10,692 nucleotides of DNA from an uncultured Collinsella sp. (GTDB lineage: Bacteria > Actinomycetota > Coriobacteriia > Coriobacteriales > Coriobacteriaceae), in the NCBI GenBank assembly GCA_902496375.1, contig CABVAS010000035.1:1-10692 (forward strand), in the 5' to 3' direction. The notes beneath the pieces were generated by a model that saw only the letters and a list, made by a program, of their open reading frames with translations, was not told where the DNA came from and ran no database searches. Every line of letters begins with the position of its first letter. Position 1 is the first letter of the stretch. The translations under genes and the position numbers were made by a program. This document shows positions 1 to 5,914 of the stretch, piece by piece.

Positions 1-18
1 CTGACGAAATAAAACTGA

Positions 19-522
19 ACGGCTGCGGCGAGACGTACCAACAATGCCGGTATCTCCCAGCGTTCACCCCTCTTGGACTACACGGCCGAGGATTTCGCCA
101 AAGTTATGGACCTCAACGTCGTCGCCGTCTTTAACGGCCACCGGGCAGCCGCCAAGATTATGACCGAGGCCGGCCACGGCGGCACCATCACCACCACGAG
201 CTCAATGGTCGCCAAGTACGGTCAGCCCTCTGGCGTCGGTTACCCCACGTCCAAGTTTGCCGTTAACGGCATGGTCCAGTCGCTCTCGCGCGAGCTCGCC
301 CCCATGGGCATTCGCGTCAATGCTGTCGCACCCGGCGTGACCAAGACCGATATGGTCGCCAACTTGCCCGAAGAGGTCATCAAGCCCATCATCGCCACCA
401 TTCCGCTGGGTCGCATGGGCGAGCCCGAGGATGTCGCCAACGCCTTTGTTTTCCTGGCGAGCGACATGTCCTCCTACGTCACGGGCGCCGTGCTCCCCGT
501 CGACGGAGCCGCCCGCTCCTAA
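19..522 (+). pseudogene. Short-chain dehydrogenase/reductase (SDR), N-terminally truncated remnant
   Basis: The frame encodes the C-terminal two thirds of a classical SDR, an NAD(P)-dependent oxidoreductase. It opens with the NNAGIS motif (encoded at about 52-69), then has the catalytic Ser stretch (TTTSSM), the catalytic Tyr-Lys pair in YPTSK, the VNAVAPG segment and the usual C-terminal GEPEDVANAFVFLASD and VTGAVLPVDG. The Rossmann GxxxGxG cofactor site and roughly the first 85 residues of the family are absent. In-frame stops lie at 10-12 and 16-18, just upstream of NNAG. A TTG at 73 could be called as a start but has no convincing ribosome-binding site and would also lose NNAG. Frame 3 at the window edge reads DEIKLNGCGE, which resembles the helix before beta-3 of an SDR, so an internal frame-shifting deletion is possible. 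The substrate cannot be inferred. The SDR assignment is firm; calling it non-functional is an inference from the missing cofactor site. Confidence 0.75.
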
Positions 523-567
523 GGAGCCACAAGCTTTGGCTTCAAGCCTCAACATAGCCCAACCATC

Positions 568-606
568 AAGGCGCGCCGTCTGCATCAACTGCAGGCAGCG
601 CGCCTT
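568..606 (+). terminator. Rho-independent terminator after the SDR remnant
   Basis: A 16-position stem (568-583 with 591-606) closes a 7-nt loop, atcaact. The only irregularities are one C-A mismatch and one G-U wobble. The T-rich stretch ttgttctgttt follows on the plus strand, so the hairpin is oriented to end transcripts coming from the SDR side. A near-identical hairpin occurs at 7337-7380. Confidence 0.75.
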
Positions 607-620
607 GTTCTGTTTGTAAG

Positions 621-730
621 GGAAACTGCGCCCCGTTTCGAACGCCGATTCTGGGACACCGTTTCCGCAACGGGTCGGGACTGCGGAAACTACATCCCAA
701 TCTGGTTATCCATTCCGGGGCACAGTTTCC
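621..730. repeat. Two 46-nt imperfect palindromic repeat units (left array)
   Basis: Unit A is 621-666 and unit B is 685-730. Each is 46 nt, begins with GGAAAC followed by a short variable part ending in CCC, and closes with its approximate reverse complement ending GTTTCC. The units are separated by an 18-nt spacer that starts gcaacggg. The same units recur at 7392-7560 with the same length and nearly the same period, and at both sites the first unit begins 52 nt after the start of the conserved hairpin arm. They are non-coding and look like REP/BIME-type dispersed palindromes. Their function is unknown. Confidence 0.7.
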
Positions 731-838
731 CGAAGGGCGGTTGAGTCATGCCATCCTAATCAAAACGAGACCGTATAGCACCCCTAAGATAACCAGCTCT
801 CATTCTGGAGCAAGCGCATCAGGCAGCACGACCGCTCG

Positions 839-867
839 CCGACGTGCAATTTGTTGCACAGTAAAAT
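839..867 (+). promoter_or_regulatory. Candidate operon promoter with an operator-like dyad in its spacer
   Basis: TAAAAT at 862-867 matches the -10 consensus at five of six positions. Seventeen nt upstream, CCGACG at 839-844 is a weak -35 match. The perfect inverted repeat GTGCAA-TTTG-TTGCAC (844-859) lies between them, where a bound repressor would block RNA polymerase. The start codon of the first operon gene is about 58 nt downstream of the -10. The rest of the 731-925 gap shows no gene or further recognisable site apart from a short weak dyad, CCTTAT (881-886) with ATAAGG (901-906). Confidence 0.3.
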
Positions 868-925
868 CGGCTAGTGGCACCCTTATCCTTTATTTAGCGA
901 ATAAGGTCAAGGAAGGGAGAGTATC

Positions 926-1858
926 ATGCCAAGACGGCAAACACCGCTCGAGGTCATGTTCTCCCTGTTCAAGACTTCATTTACCCTGAGCCATCGCGCA
1001 CTTGCTGAACTGTTACTATCCGATCTGCCGTTAACAAATGGACAGCCTACCGCCCAAATGGCACAGGACACCAGCTGGCTTTCGCGCACGATTGTGCACT
1101 CGCAGCCGGGCTCCCTAGAAGATCGCTACTTTACCGACTGGTCCTGCGCATCGAATCAAATCCTGCACAAGCTACAGGAAAAAGGGTATTCGAACGCCGA
1201 CATCTATACCATGATTGCGGCAGCAACTGACGCGATGGCTCAAGCGCTCAGTGCCTGTGGGCGCAATGGGCTCCTTTACCGGAACGCCGCCTCGCGCCTC
1301 GTCAGCTGCCAGCCAGACAAAGATGACAGGGCTCTTATCTCAATCGCGCTCGTTGATTCGACCGCCTGTTGGTGCGATCCGGCCCGTGCTATCGCGTACA
1401 TCAGGAACCGCTTTGAATTCGCAGAGAATGTCAGGTCGTTTACCCCCTCAAGTATTTCTTTCTGTCCATGCGATTTAAAACAAACGGGCACCGAACATGC
1501 GATCGGCCTTATCAGGATCGATAACGAACTCGTCATCGGCGGCCCTTATGTCATTGAGCCTTCTGCCATGGGCACCACCATCGGAGCGCTCGCACTCGAA
1601 GACGGCGCTGTCACCGATGTTGGGATGGATGTCTCCGCCAAGCATCTCCGTATCTTCGCCGAGAACAATGCTTGGTACGCACAAGACCTCGGTTCGACCA
1701 ACGGCACGCATCTGATTCGAACAGTCGATAACAGCGAACTCGACATCAGCTCCGGCGCACCTGCCCAGCTGTACCCCGGCGACATCCTGCGCCTGGGCCT
1801 CAGCACTACTTTTGCCGTCGTAGCAACGACGGCTGCCTTAGCAAATCAACATTACTAA
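926..1858 (+). CDS. FHA domain-containing protein, first gene of the TIR/SPFH operon
   Basis: This 310-residue protein has a C-terminal forkhead-associated (FHA) domain, a fold that usually binds phosphothreonine peptides. The domain spans about 215-300. It shows GTTIG at 216-220, the SxxH motif as SAKH at 237-240, the STNGT motif at 257-261 and a final LYPGDILRLG strand. The Arg that normally follows the first Gly and contacts phosphate is Ala here (IGA), so ligand binding may be altered. The N-terminal 200 residues are mixed helical, with several Cys, and I recognise no family in them. No signal peptide or membrane segment is seen. The ATG at 926 is preceded by GGAAGGGAGA at suitable spacing. 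The next gene starts 19 nt after the stop, so they are likely co-transcribed. No Ser/Thr kinase is present in the window to supply a phosphorylated partner. The FHA call is good; the role in the operon is unknown, perhaps scaffolding or sensing. Confidence 0.8.
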   Translation: MPRRQTPLEVMFSLFKTSFTLSHRALAELLLSDLPLTNGQPTAQMAQDTSWLSRTIVHSQPGSLEDRYFTDWSCASNQILHKLQEKGYSNADIYTMIAAATDAMAQALSACGRNGLLYRNAASRLVSCQPDKDDRALISIALVDSTACWCDPARAIAYIRNRFEFAENVRSFTPSSISFCPCDLKQTGTEHAIGLIRIDNELVIGGPYVIEPSAMGTTIGALALEDGAVTDVGMDVSAKHLRIFAENNAWYAQDLGSTNGTHLIRTVDNSELDISSGAPAQLYPGDILRLGLSTTFAVVATTAALANQHY

Positions 1859-1877
1859 CCATAGAAACAAGGTGACT

Positions 1878-2984
1878 ATGAGCATCACGGATGTTATTAA
1901 ATATGAGGGCAATAACCAAACTTTTATCTGGAAACACCCCTCAGAAGACTTCAATACGGGCTCGCAACTCATTGTTCACGAGACCCAAGAAGCAATTTTC
2001 TTCCTTAATGGACAGGCCCTGGATTCGTTTGGACCAGGCAGGCATGAACTTGAGACTCAAAATCTACCGTTACTGAACGGCATTTCGAAGATAACGACCG
2101 GTGGTGTCAGCCCGTTTCACTCAGAAGTCTACTTTGTTAACCTCATCGAGCAGATGGGCATCCGCTGGGGAACCAATTCCAAGATTCAGTTCATGGAACC
2201 GACTTATGGATTTCCGCTCTCGCTCGGGGCGTCCGGAGAGATGGCTCTTGCTGTAAAAGAGCCCCGCAGGCTCCTTCTCAAGCTTGTTGGAACCGAAGCT
2301 TTGCTCTCCCAGGACAAGCTGATCAGTTATTTCAAAGCTTTCCTGCAAACTCGAGTAAAAACTCATCTGGCACAAGTAATTACCGAACAAAAACTCTCCA
2401 TTTTCGAACTTGATGCACACCTTGAAGAGTTATCCGACTCGCTTAAGAACAAGCTGCTTCCCGACTTTGCCGCATACGGCCTCTCATTAACGCAAATGCT
2501 GGTCACCGCCATCGTCAAACCCGAATGTGATCCGGTATACGAGAAGTTTAAGGACCTCCATTTCAAGCAATATGCCGACGTACGCGAAGCACAGATAAAA
2601 CAACAGGTCAGCATTATCGAACAAGAAACTGCGGCGCAGCGCACCGTAATCTCCGCAAAAGCACGCGCAGAACAACGGCAAATCGAGGGCTATACCTATC
2701 AACAGGAACGCAGCTTCGATGTTGCCGAAAAGATGGCCCAAAACGAAGCGACTGGCGAATACGCAAACATGGGAATTGGTCTGGGCGTAATGGCCGGTGT
2801 CGGCGGAACCATGGGGTCAGTTATGACCGATGCACTCTCACAAGCCACCGGCACGTCCGCGACGCAGCCCATCCCTGCGGATACCAATTCGCAGCAAAGT
2901 GCTGCAAAGTTCTGTTCCGAATGTGGATATCGCTTCTCTAGAACCGAGAAGTTCTGTCCCGAGTGCGGAGCACGGAGGTCATAA
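1878..2984 (+). CDS. SPFH/band-7 protein with C-terminal double zinc ribbon (YdjI-like)
   Basis: This 368-residue protein belongs to the stomatin/prohibitin-like family with a C-terminal zinc ribbon (COG4260 type, as in Bacillus YdjI, also labelled virion core protein-like). The N-terminus has the family pattern of SQLIVHETQEAIFFLNG followed by FGPGRHELETQNLPLL. The SPFH core reaches about residue 230, followed by a charged helix rich in Gln, Ala and Glu (about 235-290). A Gly-rich hydrophobic stretch, GIGLGVMAGVGGTMG, lies near 299-313. The last 25 residues carry two CxxC knuckles (C346/C349 and C360/C363). Relatives form oligomers at membranes, and YdjI works with the membrane proteins YdjG and YdjH to place PspA during envelope stress. 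No PspA is visible here. A GTG at 1872 is in frame, but AAGG at 1869-1872 fits the ATG at 1878 better. The stop overlaps the next start by one base (TAATG). Confidence 0.88.
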   Translation: MSITDVIKYEGNNQTFIWKHPSEDFNTGSQLIVHETQEAIFFLNGQALDSFGPGRHELETQNLPLLNGISKITTGGVSPFHSEVYFVNLIEQMGIRWGTNSKIQFMEPTYGFPLSLGASGEMALAVKEPRRLLLKLVGTEALLSQDKLISYFKAFLQTRVKTHLAQVITEQKLSIFELDAHLEELSDSLKNKLLPDFAAYGLSLTQMLVTAIVKPECDPVYEKFKDLHFKQYADVREAQIKQQVSIIEQETAAQRTVISAKARAEQRQIEGYTYQQERSFDVAEKMAQNEATGEYANMGIGLGVMAGVGGTMGSVMTDALSQATGTSATQPIPADTNSQQSAAKFCSECGYRFSRTEKFCPECGARRS

Positions 2985-3658
2985 TGAAGAACACACAGGC
3001 ATATATTGCAGCAATCCCCGTAGCCCTCTTCATAGCTATCGAAAGCGTGACAATACTTTTATTTGGACCCTCAACCACTTTTTGGATTGAAAGCGCATTC
3101 TCTTTGGTCATGCTCGCCCTGGTGGTTTCAACCTTGTTATTTGGACCCCAAAAGAATCTTAAGATATTTGGTATCTCAAAGATACTTGTTATTGGCGTAT
3201 CGTTTGCAGTCCAATTGTTGCTAGGCATACTAGGGTCCGCGTTAAAAACAGAGGCGCTTCCAGCAATTCCAATTCTCAGTTTTCTGCTAGCAAGCGCTGC
3301 GACAGCCACGCTCTTCGCAACAGGCGCTTCCGAATCTCACGCATCTACCATTGAAAACCAAATTTCAAGCAAATCGCAATCCATGCAGAACCTTGAACTT
3401 CAGCTAAAACTGCTTCTAGATGAATCACCTTCAGAGTTGCGTGCATCAATGACCAGTCTCTTGGAAACTTCAAGCCTTGCCGACCCCGCCAGTTGTGAAG
3501 CAAGCGCTCAAGTTGAAGACGAAATATCGAGCGCACTTCGTGATCTATCGCAATCAATCGAATCAAACGATATCGAAGGCGCGAACTCGAAAATATTGCG
3601 CATGACTTCGTTGATAAGGCAAAGAGCAGCACTGGTTAAAGCAAGCAAGGACAGCTAA
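2984..3658 (+). CDS. Four-helix integral membrane protein with cytoplasmic-type helical tail
   Basis: This is a 224-residue protein of unrecognised family. Four hydrophobic segments fill the first half, at about 7-27, 35-53, 65-85 and 91-113. The motif LLFGP occurs twice, at the end of segment 1 and the end of segment 2, suggesting a repeated hairpin. The second half (about 118-224) is soluble, rich in Ser, Glu, Leu and Ala, and predicted by eye to be helical or coiled coil. There is no cleavable signal peptide. The ATG at 2984 follows GGAGG at 2973-2977 with ideal spacing and overlaps the SPFH stop by one base. A GTG at 2963 in the same frame lies before that ribosome-binding site and was not chosen. 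Its position beside an SPFH/zinc-ribbon protein matches the place of the membrane partners (YdjG/YdjH) in Bacillus. It may anchor the SPFH or TIR protein at the membrane, which is an inference from context only. Confidence 0.72.
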   Translation: MKNTQAYIAAIPVALFIAIESVTILLFGPSTTFWIESAFSLVMLALVVSTLLFGPQKNLKIFGISKILVIGVSFAVQLLLGILGSALKTEALPAIPILSFLLASAATATLFATGASESHASTIENQISSKSQSMQNLELQLKLLLDESPSELRASMTSLLETSSLADPASCEASAQVEDEISSALRDLSQSIESNDIEGANSKILRMTSLIRQRAALVKASKDS

Positions 3659-4317
3659 TGATCGATAAGGATAAATTAATCTCGCTTCTTATTTCAAAAG
3701 AAATTCCAGTAAAAACGACCCGGAGATACAAAACTATTGGCTATCGAATAAAGCTCGAGAGTGGAACAGCCGTATATGTCTACGACAGCGGCGGCTTCTT
3801 TTGTCAAGGAAATAACGCTGATCAGGTCCGAAAAGCCATCGAAGATGAAATCATTGATGAACCAAACAACAAAGTTTTCGTTGTTTACGGCCACGATAAA
3901 ACCGCACGAAACCAACTCCAACGTCTTCTCGAAGAGTTAAATCTAGAGCCTATTTTTCTCGATAATCAGCCTATAGGGGGCCGAACAGTAATCGAACAAT
4001 TAATGGAATACATCCCTTGCGCTAATTTCGGGATAGTACTTATGACCCCGGACGATATAGGCTATCCAAAGAATAAACAGGATCGACCGCAGCCAAGAGC
4101 TCGCCAGAACGTAGTTTTGGAGCTTGGGATGTTACTGATGAAATTCGGCAGGTCTAGGACCGCGATCCTTCTCAAAGAAGCCGACCCACCAATAGAAAAA
4201 CCGTCCGATATAAACGGCATCTTATATCTCCCTTACAAGGAAGACGTTTTTGAGATAAAGCAGAAACTAATACGGGAAATGAACAGCAAGGGGTATGAAA
4301 TGGAGCAATCGAAATGA
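3658..4317 (+). CDS. TIR-like domain protein (CAP12/Pycsar effector TIR family), putative NADase
   Basis: This 219-residue protein has a C-terminal TIR-like domain of the type seen in CBASS Cap12 and Pycsar TIR effectors (Pfam PF10137 type), which cleave NAD+ when activated and stop phage spread by depleting the host. The domain starts with VFVVYGHD (73-80), followed by the loop GGRT (107-110), LMTPDD (128-133) and RARQNVVLELG (147-157). Glu155 is the expected catalytic residue and is present. The C-terminal DINGILYLP segment is also typical of the family. Residues 1-70 form a separate small domain with the pattern YRIKLESGTAVYVY and GGFFCQG, reminiscent of the TBP-like N-terminal domain of RNase HIII, so a nucleic-acid or ligand sensor is possible. 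The gene overlaps its upstream neighbour by one base and its downstream neighbour by four. It is among the most AT-rich genes here, suggesting transfer. No cyclase or STING domain is present to name the trigger. Confidence 0.87.
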   Translation: MIDKDKLISLLISKEIPVKTTRRYKTIGYRIKLESGTAVYVYDSGGFFCQGNNADQVRKAIEDEIIDEPNNKVFVVYGHDKTARNQLQRLLEELNLEPIFLDNQPIGGRTVIEQLMEYIPCANFGIVLMTPDDIGYPKNKQDRPQPRARQNVVLELGMLLMKFGRSRTAILLKEADPPIEKPSDINGILYLPYKEDVFEIKQKLIREMNSKGYEMEQSK

Positions 4318-5420
4318 AAGCGCTACAATGCGAGCTCTGCGGTAGCACAGAGATTATCAAGGATGGAGACTTTTTCGTCTGTCAAAGCTGTGGAATGAAA
4401 TATACGCTTGAAACCGCAAAGAAAATGATGGTCGAAGGTGTTGTCCAAGTCGAAGGCACAGTGAAAACAGACCGCACTGAAGATGTCGATCGATATCTCG
4501 CCCTGGCCAGAACCGCTCAAAAAGCAGCTAACAACGCTGATGCTGAAAAATATGCCTCCATGGCCCTCGAGATTGATCTTAAGAACGCCGAGGCATGGTC
4601 GATAAAGGCAAAAGCGATAGACTGGCAGCTCACGTTTGACAACGATCGCTTGTCGGAATCAAATGCAGCATGCATTAATATGCTAAAGCTGCTAAATCGA
4701 ACACCATCAGATTTTGATGAGATAAACACAGCACTAAACATAGCGATAGGTTTCATTGAGCATTTGCGAGCTATCGCAAACTCTGAGATAGACTATTTCT
4801 GCCAGAAACTTGCAAATCTACCGAATTCGAAGAATCTAGAGTTAATTCAATCGGGGCTCATTCGTCACCTACAGTCGCGTGAACTCCAATGGAAAAATAT
4901 AGAGGCCGTGTGCGAATTACAAACGGCTGCCGTAAAGAGGCTCAGCAAAGAGCAGGGGGAGAGTGCCGAGATACCTGAGAATATCGAAGAGCTCCTCGAC
5001 GCCTTCACCGAAGACCTTTCCGGTCTTGCAGCGCGCAACATTTCATCAATGTATTTCAATGCTGCAATCACGATCCTAAACTCTGCGGTCAACGGCAGCT
5101 CCACATGGTCGGAACGGTGGAACAAGGTCCGTGTATTTGATTACTACGGGACAGGTGATTTCGACTATGACAACGAAGAAGAAGCTCTTAATCTATGCAT
5201 AAATGCGTACGATAGTTGCATAGAAGCGACTCGCTTAGCTATCGACCTCTTTGACAATAAAGTCGCAAAACAAGGCACTGCCACAGACGAGATGCTCTTA
5301 AGATGCTGGGGCATATTATGCACTCTCGAGGAGCTATGTATCAAAGTTCGAACAAATCGCCGATACTTCAGCCAGTACTCCAGCGGGCAAATAACAAACG
5401 ACTTTTTTTCTTGGCGATGA
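4314..5420 (+). CDS. Zinc-ribbon/TPR-like helical protein, 5' part of a frameshifted gene
   Basis: As read, this is a 368-residue protein. Its N-terminus is a TFIIB-type zinc ribbon, with C6/C9 and C23/C26 in CxxC pairs, followed by the YTLETAKKMMVEG segment common in Firmicutes and Actinobacteria zinc-ribbon proteins. Residues about 60-95 look like a TPR-type helical pair (ALARTAQKAANNADAEKYA and onwards); the remainder is all helical and I cannot name its fold. The start overlaps the TIR gene by four bases (ATGA), with GGAG at 4302-4305, implying translational coupling. The final residues SWR follow a run of seven T at 5403-5409. Removing one T continues the reading without a stop into the coiled-coil frame ending at 5787, giving about 490 residues. 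The native protein was therefore probably 4314-5787, and this C-terminus is likely an artefact or mutant end. It may be an adaptor or sensor for the TIR protein, by context only. Confidence 0.75.
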   Translation: MKALQCELCGSTEIIKDGDFFVCQSCGMKYTLETAKKMMVEGVVQVEGTVKTDRTEDVDRYLALARTAQKAANNADAEKYASMALEIDLKNAEAWSIKAKAIDWQLTFDNDRLSESNAACINMLKLLNRTPSDFDEINTALNIAIGFIEHLRAIANSEIDYFCQKLANLPNSKNLELIQSGLIRHLQSRELQWKNIEAVCELQTAAVKRLSKEQGESAEIPENIEELLDAFTEDLSGLAARNISSMYFNAAITILNSAVNGSSTWSERWNKVRVFDYYGTGDFDYDNEEEALNLCINAYDSCIEATRLAIDLFDNKVAKQGTATDEMLLRCWGILCTLEELCIKVRTNRRYFSQYSSGQITNDFFSWR

Positions 5421-5457
5421 GGCAAAACAGCTTCGGAGAGAACAGTTAGAAAAGGAC

Positions 5458-5787
5458 ATGGCAAAGCGTGACGAATACGACCCCGAGAAGAAGAAGGAAC
5501 GTGAGCGCGCTGAAAAAGAAGCAGAGCTCCAAGCCAAATATTGGTTAGATAATCCTGTTAAAAAGTCGCAAAAACAAGCGCTCGAAGATGAATTTGACCG
5601 TTTGGGGAACGAACTTCGAGAGCTTAAGAGCAGGCGTTCCTTCTTCAGTCCATTCGAATTCAAAGCGAAACGAGAATGTGACGCAAAAATAGAACAGGCT
5701 CGCGCGCGCAGGCGGGAAATCAAAGACTCTTTGAAGGCCTTAGACAATGAACTCGCGGCGTACGTGTCGAACGAAATTGAATCGTAA
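5458..5787 (+). CDS. Charged coiled-coil protein, probably the 3' part of the preceding gene
   Basis: The 109-residue reading from the ATG at 5458 is highly charged. It has a coiled coil in EKKKERERAEKEAELQAKYW, a second helix around LEDEFDRLGNELRELKSRR and a third in IEQARARRREIKDSLKALD. The frame is open upstream of the ATG back to a TAA at 5392-5394. It encodes FFLGDEAKQLRREQLEKD immediately before the Met, with the same coiled-coil character. The ribosome-binding site is poor because AGGA sits only one base from the ATG. Both points indicate that this is the C-terminal part of the zinc-ribbon protein starting at 4314, separated from it by a single-base shift at the T run 5403-5409. It could still be made as a separate short protein by re-initiation. 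There are no membrane segments or Cys pairs. Confidence 0.6.
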   Translation: MAKRDEYDPEKKKERERAEKEAELQAKYWLDNPVKKSQKQALEDEFDRLGNELRELKSRRSFFSPFEFKAKRECDAKIEQARARRREIKDSLKALDNELAAYVSNEIES

Positions 5788-5810
5788 TCTCATCTGCTTG
5801 ATACGAGAGT

Positions 5811-5841
5811 CCATTGGGAGGCCTCAAAGGCACTTCAATGG
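5811..5841. terminator. Weak hairpin between the operon and fic
   Basis: CCATTG (5811-5816) pairs with CAATGG (5836-5841), and inside it GCCT pairs with AGGC around a short loop. An unpaired internal loop separates the two stems, and no T tract follows on either strand. It sits between convergent genes and could be a poor bidirectional terminator. No better candidate is seen in the 5788-5914 gap. Confidence 0.22.
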
Positions 5842-5914
5842 GACAAGAGCGGCTTCGTGCTGTAAAGGAATAGTTGGCAAGCCCTTTGAGCGCCCATTCG
5901 TTTAACAACCGAGC

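Noticed and set aside
202..588. Minus-strand open frame over the SDR region
   Set aside because: Opposite a recognisable SDR sequence with YxxxK and NNAG motifs; the minus product has no family features.
2963..2984. GTG at 2963 as the start of the membrane protein
   Set aside because: It lies upstream of the GGAGG at 2973-2977, which serves the ATG at 2984; the TAATG overlap with the SPFH gene also supports the later start.
3658..4317. Known CBASS or Pycsar system
   Set aside because: The TIR domain fits those effectors, but no CD-NTase, Pycsar cyclase, STING or TM-SAVED gene is found in the adjacent genes, so the named systems cannot be claimed.
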